A model generated the notes under the pieces. The model was not told where the DNA came from, did not search any database, and worked only from the letters and a program-made list of their open reading frames with translations. DNA of 64,000 nucleotides from Ascaphus truei (taxonomy: Eukaryota; Chordata; Amphibia; Anura; Ascaphidae). This document shows positions 32,763 through 42,946 of this stretch, one piece after another. A program made the position numbers and the translations under genes. The first letter of the stretch is position 1. Every line of letters begins with the position of its first letter. Location: the NCBI GenBank assembly GCA_036426205.1, contig CM071570.1, positions 71,662,995 to 71,726,994 of the forward strand, read 5' to 3'.

Positions 32763-34411
32763 CAGTTATGTCCGGAAATAATTGGACACTGATACAAGTT
32801 TTGTTATTTCGGCTGTGTACCAAAATAAATTCAAGTTGCAGTTAAATAATGAATATGGGCTTAAAGTGCAGTCTAGCAGCTTTAATGTGAGGGTATTCAC
32901 ATTCAAATTGGAGGAAGGATTTAGGAATTACATCTCTTTAATATGTAGCCCCCTCTTTTTCAAGGGACCAAAAGTAATTGGACAATTGACTCAAAAGCTG
33001 TTTCATGCACAGGTGTGGGCTATTCCTTCGTTATTTCATCATCAATTAAGCAGGTAAAAGGTCTGGAGTTGATTCCAGGTGTGGCATTCGCATTTGGAAG
33101 CTGTTGCTGTGAACCCACAACATGCAGTCAAAGGAGCTCTCAATGCAAGTGAAACAGAGCATCCTTAGGCTGCAAAAAAAAGTAAATCCATCAGAGAGAT
33201 AGCAGGAACATTAGAAGTGGCCAAATCAACAGTTTGGTACATTCTGAGAAAAAAAGAACTCACTGGTGAGCTCTGCAACACAAAAAGGCCTGAACGTCCA
33301 CGGAAGACAACAGTGGTGGATGATCGTAGGATCCTTTCCATGGTAAAGAAAAACCCCTTCACACCATCCAGTCAAGTGAAGAACACTCTCCAGGAGGTAG
33401 GCATAACATTATCCAAGTCTATCATAAAGAGAAGACTTCACAAGAGCAAATACAGAGGGTTCACCACAAGGTGCAAACCATTCATAAGCCTCAAGAATAG
33501 AAAGGCCAGATTAGACTTTGACAAACAATATCTAATAAAGCCAGTCGAGTTCTAGAACAGCATTCTTTGCACAGAGGAAACTAAGGTCAACCTGTACCAG
33601 AATGATGGGAAGAAAAAAGTATGGAGAAGGCTTGGAACGGCTCATGATCCGAAGCATACCACATCGTCTGTAAAACACGGTGGAGGCAGTGTGATGGCAG
33701 GTAGCATGCATAGCTTTCAATGGCACTTGGTCATTAGTGTTTTTTAATGATGTGACAGAAGACAGAAGCAGCCGGCTGAATTCTGAAGTGCATAGGGATA
33801 TATTGTCTGCTCAGATTCAGCCAAATTCAGCGAAGTTGATTGGACGGCGCTTCACTTGACAGATGGATAGTAACCCAAAACATACTGCGAAAGCAACCCA
33901 GGTGTTTTTAAGGCAAAGAAGTGGAATATTCTGCAAGGGCCGAGTCAATCACCTGATCTCAACCCGATCGAGCATGCATTTCACTTGCTGAAGACAAAAC
34001 TTAAGGCAGAAAGACCCTGAACAAACAACAACTGAAGACAGCTGCAGTAAAGGCCTGGCAAAGCATCACAAAGGAGGAAACCCAGCATTTGGTGATGTCC
34101 ATGCGTTCAAGACTTCAAGCAGTCATTGCCTGCAAAGGATTCTCGACAGAGTATTAAAAATGAACATTTTATTTATGATTTTGTTAATTTGTCCAATTAC
34201 ATTTGAGCCCCTGAAATAAGGGGACTGTGTATGAAAATGGTTGCAATTCATAAACGTTTCATACAATATTTTTGTTTAACCCCTTGAATTAAAGCTGAAA
34301 GTCTGCACTTCTATTGCATCTCGGTTGTTTAATTTCAAATCCATTGTGGTGGCGTACAGAGCCACATTTATGAAAATTGGGTCAGTGTCCAATTAGTTCC
34401 GGACCTAACTG
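32763..34411 (+). mobile_element. Tc1-type transposon (1649 bp)
   Basis: The left end CAGTTATGTCCGGAAATAAT and the right end, inverted, CAGTTAGGTCCGGAACTAAT are TIRs, with TA duplications at 32761-32762 and 34412-34413. It is a different family from the Tc1 at 28201. The isolated end at 25486 belongs to this family. Confidence 0.92.
33122..34157 (+). pseudogene. Tc1-type transposase, degenerate
   Basis: It starts MQSKELSMQVKQSILRLQKK. A shift near 33180 leads into the HTH part REIAGTLEVAKSTVWYILR, then KRPERPRKTTVVDDRRIL. The first catalytic block reads CTEETKVNLYQ, so the usual Asp of DETKV is Glu. The second block is LQMDSNPKHT-like, with a stop in place of its Leu. The third, [12 protein letters not shown], is interrupted by a frameshift (near 33930-33970). 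The tail ends in CKGFSTEY and a stop at about 34155. Inactive. Confidence 0.8.
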
Positions 34412-34538
34412 TATATGACAATTGCAGTACAGTACATGCATCGATAAGTGGAAAAAAGGTAGTGATTCACTTTAAGTACATTTTCATTTTACATACATGC
34501 TCCGGTCCCATTGCGTACGTTAATGCGGGGTATGCCTG

Positions 34539-36376
34539 TAATATACATAATATCAAATAATATATTTTTAGAAACAATTAAAAAAATGAAGGCCCTGATC
34601 CAAAAAAAGAATTCTAAGTTTTTGCACAATTTTACTGTTATTTATTTGATTAGGAGTAAATGTGGGCTAATCCTTAGCACTCTTTTGCGGATCTAGGCCT
34701 AAGCGTTCTGTGAATAAGCACATAAAAAACTCAGGTTTCACCAATAATTATTTTCCAAGTTCATAAGAATGTTTTACAGTGTGAGCCAAAGGTTTTCTTT
34801 TCAGAGTTAATGTAATTTACATAAATGAATACATATGTTTACTTTTCAACTTAACTGAAATAATTCATATACAGAGATTTACTTGTCAGATTCATATTTT
34901 TCCTCTCTACTGACTGATGCCCACAAATATGTAATTATTTATCACGTTCGTGCTAATAAAATGCATTACTAGAATATTTGTTTTTTAACCTGATATGATC
35001 TGCAGATCTAAGAAACCTGTCAAATCTGTAATATGAAACTTGGCTATATTTGTGCACTATTATTTCTTTGTATATTAAAAAATATGGTATTGGAGGATGA
35101 GAATACATAATATTATATTGTATAAATAACAGAAAGTGAAAATATTTGGTAACCTGGAGATAGGAGAATTTGCAGCATATTAAGGTTATGCCTTATGCGC
35201 AACTGACAGTATCTTTATTAGACATCAAGGAACAGAAATTGTTGTGTGTGTGGAAATCACAAGATGTAGAAGCTTACTAGACAGAGAGTTCTCTTCTGTT
35301 ATTTTGTACCTGTTCATGCAATAGTTTTTCTCACGGATCTTCCACGTAGCAGGATGGGGGTGTTGACGGTATGGTATTTGGCTAAACAAACTAATGAACA
35401 ATATGACTGCTCAAAGACATGGGGGTGGAGTTTAGTCAAGATCACTTTGCAGTTGAGCACTGATTTTATTTGTAGTCATACGGTCAAGTGTGGGTGGAGC
35501 ATGGAATGCTTCACAGTTGATACATGTTGATTCACTTTTTCCTTTTGTCTGTTTTTCTTTTTCAATCTGAATATAAGTAAGTTGTCAGTGGTGTATTTGC
35601 CAAATGTAACTATGTGCACTGATGTGGTACAGATTGGAGGCTAATTGTTTTAGCGCTGCAAGAAAAGCCTTAATTATTTCTGCTCATTCGTATCCATATC
35701 GATTCTAAACTATCAGATTGAACAACATTTTTCTGTTGTAAAACTGTGTTCAGTTATTTATCTTTATTTTGCTATTGTGCTCTTGTGCTGTTTTGCTGTT
35801 TTGCTATTTTGCTGTTCACTTGAAGCTGTTTGTTATATGTTGCATAACACATTCTGAACACTTACACTTAGCTACAACAGCAAATATGGGCCAATTGTTT
35901 GTTATATAACATTAATCTCTTACTCTCTCTAATTAAAACATGTAGTAAACTGTCTCACATATTATACTACTTTTTCTTTGTTGGGAGGACATCATAATTA
36001 TGAGCTGTCAGACAGGAAATACATGCTACCTGCACCAGGCAAGTGTAGACTACAATAATACAAGATTAAGGGATGCATTCGTTTTTTAGCCTAAAATCCC
36101 GAGATGCACAGGCTCTGTTAGCCTATTTAACGTAACATTAACCAAAATGTATGTTATGTTAATTCTTATGCCTATACACTAAAATAATAACTTATATACA
36201 AATCAGATGAAAATTAACCATTAACCTAACATTGCAGATGGAAATTGGTAGAAAAACAAAGCACTACTGTACTTGCACCAGAAATGTAAAAAATAGAGTT
36301 AAGCTGAGTGCGTACTCATAAAATTACAATTTATTGGCTCCAGGTATAAAAAGCTACATAACGGAGCACACAGGAC
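34539..36376. other. AT-rich spacer with no recognised feature
   Basis: No coding signal, TIR or long repeat seen. It has short TTTTGCTGTTTTGCT-like runs near 35790. The rightmost 70 bases lead into a hammerhead-like motif. Confidence 0.35.
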
Positions 36377-36419
36377 CCCCACCAATGCGTTTCGAGCGTA
36401 AGCTCTTTCTCAAGGTGAC
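36377..36419 (-). ncRNA. Hammerhead-like motif with altered catalytic strand
   Basis: The minus strand has CACC, then CTTGAGAAA instead of CTGANGAA, a perfect stem II (GAGC/GCTC), then GAAACGCATT and GGTG. Stem I (CACC/GGTG) is also perfect. The stems are kept while the core strand is changed, so it is unlikely to cut as a standard hammerhead. Confidence 0.5.
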
Positions 36420-36685
36420 TTTATTTCCCTCCAGACCATGATTATCCTAACATTATTTCATAGAATTCCCTATAAACATGTTAAAGATAAAGTAAAAAGT
36501 GGTACTGTGATATTCTATTGGTCTGGCACTTAGCACGTTCTATTAAAATAGTTATGTTCCAGACCAAGATATATATTATAAATAATATAACTTTAATAAA
36601 CAAACGTGTTACACGTTTAGAACACAGTAGTGCGTTATTTGTAATCCATTTTTCCTAATGCGCTTTTGCAATATATGACTTAATG

Positions 36686-36993
36686 CAGGGGTGCGCAAAG
36701 TGGGGTTCGCAAGGTTTTCTGGGGAAAGGTGCGGCTGTTACAGAGGCCCCACGCTTCCCTGAAGGGATTGAAATTAAATGCAGGGGATCGAGTGAGGCCT
36801 CTGTAAAACTCCCTGCCCTCACTTACCTATCTTATCCTTATACTTATCCAGCGACGCATCGTTATGCGCATCAAATGATGCTGCAGGGTCACGCGACGTT
36901 GTGGCATCATTTGATGCCGGAGCCATGCAAAAGGGGGGTCATGAGCAGTGGGAGACTGGCGGGGTTGCAGGACGAAAACTTTGCGCACCCCTG
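36686..36993. mobile_element. hAT-like MITE (308 bp)
   Basis: CAGGGGTGCGCAAAGTGGGG at the left and, inverted, CAGGGGTGCGCAAAGTTTTC at the right form TIRs of about 16 bp. The internal part is GC-rich and holds GATGCC/GGCATC words. I could not see a convincing 8-bp target duplication. Confidence 0.7.
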
Positions 36994-37409
36994 ACAACGT
37001 ATCTCTGTGCTATTAATGTAATTGCTAATTAATTTATCGGTCTGAAATTGCTATTGGTGATAGACATTCTTTTTGCATATAATTAACTTAGTGGATACCA
37101 ATTAAACTCAGGGAAAATAATGTCCATGTTCTAATCCAGTATTGTCACGTTATTTTCCCTTATTTAACGGAGTTTAGTACATCTGACCCTAAATCAGGAT
37201 TTTCAGCCAAAAACGTCCCAAACACTACAGCCCTTTCATATTAAATACAACTAACCCTTAAATACCAAACGCACTAGGGATTAGTTTGAAAATATCTTAT
37301 ACACAATGGAATTATAAAATATATAATATTATAATATAATATAATATTATAAAATATATAATACAAACATACAAAGCAAATTACAACTTCCAATAAGAAA
37401 TTGATTCAA
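36994..37409. other. AT-rich spacer
   Basis: It contains a run of ATAATAT words near 37318-37365 just before the ribozyme motif. Nothing else recognised. Confidence 0.3.
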
Positions 37410-37448
37410 CTTCCCTGATGAAGCACATACGTGCGAAACACGTAGAGG
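37410..37448 (+). ncRNA. Hammerhead ribozyme motif, complete core, weak stem I
   Basis: CTGATGA at 37415-37421, an extra A, stem II GCAC/GTGC with a 4-base loop, then GAAACACGTA. Stem III is minimal. Stem I pairs poorly (one C-G pair, a mismatch, then wobble pairs). It lies about 50 bases upstream of the tandem duplication. Confidence 0.6.
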
Positions 37449-37989
37449 CCACGTGAGGTTACGCAACAAAATGCATCTCGGTTGAAGCATTAGGAGCCAG
37501 GAGATTTTTGGGAGATGTTCTATCTCGTGCTGACGGAGGCCTTTTCCATAAATTAACATCAACCCGTCTGCTATCCCCTCCAAGTTCCCTGTGCGGTTGG
37601 CTGACTGAATGTATTTTTTATTTTAATTTGTCATTTGCTTTGTATTTTTGTATTTATACATATTATATATTTTATAATTCCATTCAATACAAGATTTTTT
37701 CATACTGATCCAAAGTGTACTGTTTTTTTTTTTCTTTCCTTTTTTTGTGCCTGGAGACCTCTTTTAGAAGGTGATTGGAGTAGTCCTGCAAACAAGCAAT
37801 ATTTGAAAATGGGAGAGCTTGAGCACGATTTTCACACGCTCTACTTACACCTAAGAAATGCTGATATTGCATAAATCAGTGTCATTCTTTTAGCCAGTGT
37901 GGGAAGACATATGTGCCTTATGCATTGGATGCATTGTACAGTACATGATAGCACTTAGTTGTGGTGGCCGTCCCCTTGCTGGCTCCCTG

Positions 37990-38460
37990 ATAGTTACATA
38001 GTTACATAGTTACATAGTAGATGGGGTTGAAAAAAGATATACGTTCATCAAGTTCAAGCTATGCTAAATTTAGACAACAGATACTTTATCCTATATCTAT
38101 ACTTACTTATTGATCCAGAGGAAGGCAAACAAAAAAACCCCAGTGTTTTATCATCCAATAATATCTCTTAAAGGGAAAAATAAATTCCTTCCTGACTCCA
38201 AGAATTGGCAATCAGATTACTCCCTGCATCAACATTCTTCCCATGTTAACTTATTTGGTATATCCATGTATACCTTTCCTTTCCAAAAAGATGTCCAACC
38301 TTTTTTGAACATATTTATTGTATCTGCCATCACAGTCTCCATGGAATGAATTCCACATTTTAACTGCCCTTACTGTAAAAAAAACCTTTCCTTTGTTGCT
38401 GGTGAAATCTCCTTTCCTCCAACCTAAAGGTATGCCCCCGAGTCCTTTGTAGTGCCATTC
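37990..38460 (+). repeat. Amphibian-type dispersed repeat (TAGTTACATAGT family)
   Basis: It begins with TAGTTACATAGTTACATAGT and GATGGGGTTGAAAAAAGATA, then CATCAAGTTCAAGC, GATCCAGAGGAAGGCAAAC and CAAGAATTGGCAATCAGATT. An antisense copy lies at 45440-45655 and an identical one in the second duplicate (about 39665-40135). Repeats with this start are frequent in frog genomes (recalled, not checked). Confidence 0.75.
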
Positions 38461-38799
38461 TCCTTCTGAATTGCAGCGTCAAATGATGCCACGGAAGTCA
38501 CCAATGTTACGTCGCACAGCGTATTTTTGCCATAGTAACGTAACGTCATAACACGATTTGATGCCACGACGCCATGTCAACCAGATGCCATGTGATCTCA
38601 CGTTGGTGATGTCTGCGTCTGCGTCTGCTTTCCAATTATAGGTTCGAGAGCACAGCAAATGTATATGGGGGTGGACATTTTTGCCGCCCTCCAAATTTTG
38701 TCACCCTAGGCCCCGGCCTAATGGCAAATCCACCACTGATTGTACAGCATTCGAAATCCATTTTCTAACACTTCTTACTTTATATATCCTCTAAAATTA

Positions 38800-39130
38800 A
38801 TTTGAAAACCCCAGTTCTAACTTACAAAGCTCGCAACAATGCGATTTCCCCTTATATCTCAGCCCTCATCCCCAAATAAATCCCTTAATGCTCCCTCCCT
38901 TCTGACCACAACATCTGCCTTTCCTCCTGCCTTATTACCTCCTCTCACTCCCACCTACAAGACTTCTCCCGTGCTGCCCCCTCTCTCTGGAATTCCCAAC
39001 CACGCACCATCAGACTCTCCCCGGCTTTTAGATAGTCCAAAAAACTCTGAAAATGCACCTTTTGCAAGGAAGCCTATCTTCATACCTCTAACATCCAACT
39101 CCCCTCAACCCTACAGATGCAGCCAATCGC
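38800..39130 (+). pseudogene. LINE RT C-terminal relic
   Basis: The frame reads ISPYISALIP near the left and SRAAPSLWNSQPRTIR further on, like the C-terminus of L2/CR1-type LINE proteins (SALISRY, APxLWNxLP). The intact relative in this window is at 48.6-49.2 kb. The second duplicate carries the same relic at about 40475-40805. Confidence 0.55.
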
Positions 39131-39178
39131 CCCAGACACACGCGTTTATCTCGGTTGCTGTTTGAATTTTTGATTTTT

Positions 39179-40845
39179 GATTTTTGGGAGATGTTCTATC
39201 TCGTGCTGACGGAGGCCTTTTCCATAAATTAACATCAACCCGTCTGCTATCCCCTCCAAGTTCCCTGTGCGGTTGGCTGACTGAATGTATTTTTTATTTT
39301 AATTTGTCATTTGCTTTGTATTTTTGTATTTATACATATTATATATTTTATAATTCCATTCAATACAAGATTTTTTCATACTGATCCAAAGTGTACTGTT
39401 TTTTTTTTCTTTCCTTTTTTTGTGCCTGGAGACCTCTTTTAGAAGGTGATTGGAGTAGTCCTGCAAACAAGCAATATTTGAAAATGGGAGAGCTTGAGCA
39501 CGATTTTCACACGCTCTACTTACACCTAAGAAATGCTGATATTGCATAAATCAGTGTCATTCTTTTAGCCAGTGTGGGAAGACATATGTGCCTTATGCAT
39601 TGGATGCATTGTACAGTACATGATAGCACTTAGTTGTGGTGGCCGTCCCCTTGCTGGCTCCCTGATAGTTACATAGTTACATAGTTACATAGTAGATGGG
39701 GTTGAAAAAAGATATACGTTCATCAAGTTCAAGCTATGCTAAATTTAGACAACAGATACTTTATCCTATATCTATACTTACTTATTGATCCAGAGGAAGG
39801 CAAACAAAAAAACCCCAGTGTTTTATCATCCAATAATATCTCTTAAAGGGAAAAATAAATTCCTTCCTGACTCCAAGAATTGGCAATCAGATTACTCCCT
39901 GCATCAACATTCTTCCCATGTTAACTTATTTGGTATATCCATGTATACCTTTCCTTTCCAAAAAGATGTCCAACCTTTTTTGAACATATTTATTGTATCT
40001 GCCATCACAGTCTCCATGGAATGAATTCCACATTTTAACTGCCCTTACTGTAAAAAAAACCTTTCCTTTGTTGCTGGTGAAATCTCCTTTCCTCCAACCT
40101 AAAGGTATGCCCCCGAGTCCTTTGTAGTGCCATTCTCCTTCTGAATTGCAGCGTCAAATGATGCCACGGAAGTCACCAATGTTACGTCGCACAGCGTATT
40201 TTTGCCATAGTAACGTAACGTCATAACACGATTTGATGCCACGACGCCATGTCAACCAGATGCCATGTGATCTCACGTTGGTGATGTCTGCGTCTGCGTC
40301 TGCTTTCCAATTATAGGTTCGAGAGCACAGCAAATGTATATGGGGGTGGACATTTTTGCCGCCCTCCAAATTTTGTCACCCTAGGCCCCGGCCTAATGGC
40401 AAATCCACCACTGATTGTACAGCATTCGAAATCCATTTTCTAACACTTCTTACTTTATATATCCTCTAAAATTAATTTGAAAACCCCAGTTCTAACTTAC
40501 AAAGCTCGCAACAATGCGATTTCCCCTTATATCTCAGCCCTCATCCCCAAATAAATCCCTTAATGCTCCCTCCCTTCTGACCACAACATCTGCCTTTCCT
40601 CCTGCCTTATTACCTCCTCTCACTCCCACCTACAAGACTTCTCCCGTGCTGCCCCCTCTCTCTGGAATTCCCAACCACGCACCATCAGACTCTCCCCGGC
40701 TTTTAGATAGTCCAAAAAACTCTGAAAATGCACCTTTTGCAAGGAAGCCTATCTTCATACCTCTAACATCCAACTCCCCTCAACCCTACAGATGCAGCCA
40801 ATCGCCCCAGACACACGCGTTTATCTCGGTTGCTGTTTGAATTTT
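39179..40845. repeat. Tandem duplication, copy 2 (1667 bp)
   Basis: Direct repeat of 37503-39170 with an 8-base joint (39171-39178, TGATTTTT) that repeats the GATTTTT at the copy start. Such short homology at the joint fits unequal exchange or replication slippage, or an assembly artefact. Homologous positions differ by 1675-1676 bases. Confidence 0.95.
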
Positions 40846-41174
40846 ATGGATTGTGTGCAATTATATGCAATGAAATGAATGAATTGTAATGTGTACAGTA
40901 CTGTGCTACTGTGCTACTGTGTCAATGTAAGGTGTTTAAAAGCCAGAACACTAAAATGCCATTTTATACACTCGCCTGCACTCGCTGTACGGTTGGATGT
41001 AATCCCACGCCATCATATGGATATTCCGAGGTATAAACCGGGTGATTTCATAAAATTATGGCTGCTGCATCTGTATTAGTACCAGTTGTGCGACTGTATG
41101 GTTCCAAACTCCATGCTTTCTAACACCTCCTACACCATATTCAGGCAAATCCAAGGTGTGTCTGGTCTGTGGGA
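40846..41174. other. Relic of family-A-like internal sequence
   Basis: GAATTGTAATGTGTACAGTA and AGGTGTTTAAAAGCCAGAAC, then ATGCCATTTTATACACTCG, resemble 46.57-46.66 kb and 54.0-54.1 kb. No gene. Confidence 0.4.
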
Positions 41175-41462
41175 ATGGAAATCCAAGTAAATTTAGGTAG
41201 AAAACAGAGCACAAACGCAAGTTCAAAAGAGCATGATCACAAGATGACCCAAATAAAAATCACATTTATTAATGTCACATTAACACAGGTAAGAAAACGT
41301 AACAGCTACGCGTTTCTAGCTCACGCGCTTTATCTACACCTTTTCTTACCCGTGTCCAAATGACATTAATAAATGTGATTTTTATTTGGGTCATCTCGTG
41401 ATCACGCACTTTTGAACTTGCGGTTTTGCTCCGTTTTCTACCTACATTTTCTTGGACTTCCA
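41175..41462. repeat. Inverted repeat with hammerhead-like centre
   Basis: Arms of about 118-124 bp at 41175-41292 and 41339-41462 share AATAAAAATCACATTTATTA, GATCAC and AAACxGAGC words, with few mismatches. The 46-base loop holds the hammerhead-like relic at 41301-41340. Confidence 0.85.
41301..41340 (-). ncRNA. Hammerhead-like relic
   Basis: The minus strand reads GTAGATAAAGCGCGTGAGCT, then AGAAACGCGTAGCTGTTAC. The GAAACGCGTA half is kept, but the CTGANGA half is degraded to TGTAGATAA. Confidence 0.35.
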
Positions 41463-41943
41463 CTAATTGAATGCCTTTATATTCAAATGCAATGAAAGTA
41501 GAACATGTCCAATGTTATTCATCCGGAAAACTCAGCTGTACCCCATTATGCTCCTATGGAGGGTATGTCACCAGATGATGCTAAGGGGAAGTCTAGGGAG
41601 ACTAATGAAAAGATCAACCAAACCCCCAAAGAACTAATGAACAAATCCCTGGAGCTGGATCAAGCTTTATGCTTTATTGTTATATTTTTTTTTGTATTAG
41701 TAAATTGTATGACCCATGTTTCTTTATTCATTTTCTTTTGTCTTTTTTTTTTCATTTTATAGAATGTATCATATGTTTTCCGTCATTTGTTTGTGTATTG
41801 GTCGCCAGTTTACCCTGCCCGCTGCGTCATCATAGGTTGTCCATGATCTCTCCTCATGACGGGGGACTTGTTGAGTGACGATTGGGGGCGGAGCATCAGG
41901 TGGCCAATCGCTACAAGTGCCGGTACACTCGAGGTGAACGCTA

Positions 41944-41985
41944 TTCTTTGACAAAGTGCCTTTCAGCATGAAACGCCTCAGTGGT
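41944..41985 (+). ncRNA. Hammerhead-like relic
   Basis: TTTGACAAAGTGC, a loop, then GCATGAAACGCCTC. Stem II still pairs (GUGC with GCAU) and GAAAC is present. The CTGANGA strand reads TTGACAA, with two core bases changed. The 480 bases to the left (41463-41943) hold an undistinguished AT-rich stretch that may be PLE 3' sequence. Confidence 0.4.
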
Positions 41986-42165
41986 TCTCTTCGAGGTTCT
42001 TGCAGTTTTTGTATGGTGTAGCGACTTCAATAAAGTACTTTTTTTAGTGACCCAGCAGTATTAGCTTGTTTTTGGCACATCCATGAACGCAGTGCACGGC
42101 CGCATCTTCCTGTGTAGGAGAATCTTTCTCCACTATATCTGTTTGCGCTGGTCTGTCCTTACTTA

Positions 42166-42608
42166 CCGTATTTCCTTGATTCTAAGACGCCCCTTTTTTT
42201 CCATGTACACGTGTGAAATTGGGATGCGTCTTAGAATCTATGTTTAAAAAAAAAAAAAACTTCTAGGGGGCGCTTACCAAAAGCTGGTGTCATTAGCGGC
42301 TGGTTGAAGTGCTGGCTGCATCTCCCATTGCCCCTCCAGCATGACTGTCAGCTGTTCCACGGTGTCTCTCCCTCCCCCCTTCCCCCCTCCATTCTCTCCT
42401 TCCCCCCTTCCCTCCATTCTCTCCTCCCCCCCCCTTCCCTCCATTCTCTCCTCCCCCATCCCTCCATTCTCTCCATCCCCCCACTTCCCTCCTTTCCTCC
42501 TTCCCCCTCATCCATCCATTCTCTCTCTTCTCATCCAATACTGTCTCTCTCTCCCCATCCTGTATCTGTCTCTCTCTCCCCATTCTGTGTCTGTCTCTCT
42601 CTCCCCAT

Positions 42609-42706
<98 letters not shown>

Positions 42707-42877
42707 CCATTCTGTGTCTGCCTCTCTCTAGTGCAGATACATGTACTGTATGCTATTGTCTGCTAGCTAAAAAAAAAATCTGCACATTTAATATAGTGGG
42801 GTTTTGGCTCCCACTTTTTTTATTAAATCAAGGGTGCGTTTTAGAATCAATAGCGTCTTAGAATCGAGGAAATAGGG
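42166..42877. mobile_element. TIR element (712 bp), TA target site
   Basis: Left end CCGTATTTCCTTGATTCTAA and right end, inverted, CCCTATTTCCTCGATTCTAA, each followed by GACGC, with TA on both outer sides. The interior has a C-rich region and a long (CT)n run but no transposase. It ends 67 bases before the Tigger transposon. Confidence 0.8.
42614..42704. repeat. (CT)n microsatellite
   Basis: A nearly pure run of about 90 bases, with CTCCCC-rich sequence to its left. Ser/Leu open frames here are artefacts. Confidence 0.95.
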
Positions 42878-42946
42878 TATATGTGATTGTATCTGCAAAG
42901 AAAGAAGCGCAGAAAAGAACCTCCTATGGTGAAGTATGTCTTTATA

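Larger units (their letters stand above)
32556..34538. mobile_element. Tigger/mariner-type MITE, split by a Tc1 element
   Basis: The left end is CAGGCATACCCCGGTTTAAG and the right end, inverted, is CAGGCATACCCCGCATTAAC, each beside TA (32554-32555, 34539-34540). Without the Tc1 insertion it is about 330 bp. It has no coding sequence of its own. Confidence 0.85.
37503..39170. repeat. Tandem duplication, copy 1 (1668 bp)
   Basis: It runs from GATTTTTGGGAG to GCTGTTTGAATTTT and is repeated almost base for base at 39179-40845. The only difference I see is one T in the poly-T run near 37722. Inside are a dispersed repeat (about 37990-38460) and an antisense-free LINE relic (about 38800-39120). 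It contains no host gene. Confidence 0.95.

Noticed and set aside
38110..38349. 79-residue frame present twice with identical sequence (38110 and 39785)
   Set aside because: It lies in a dispersed non-coding repeat, and identity reflects the tandem duplication, not conservation of a protein.
41505..41762. 85-residue frame before the hammerhead relic at 41944
   Set aside because: No recognisable motif; the second half is a low-complexity Phe/Leu run from T-rich sequence.
42293..42861. Ser/Leu-rich and Gly/Glu-rich frames
   Set aside because: They come from the (CT)n run and nearby C-rich sequence of a TIR element.
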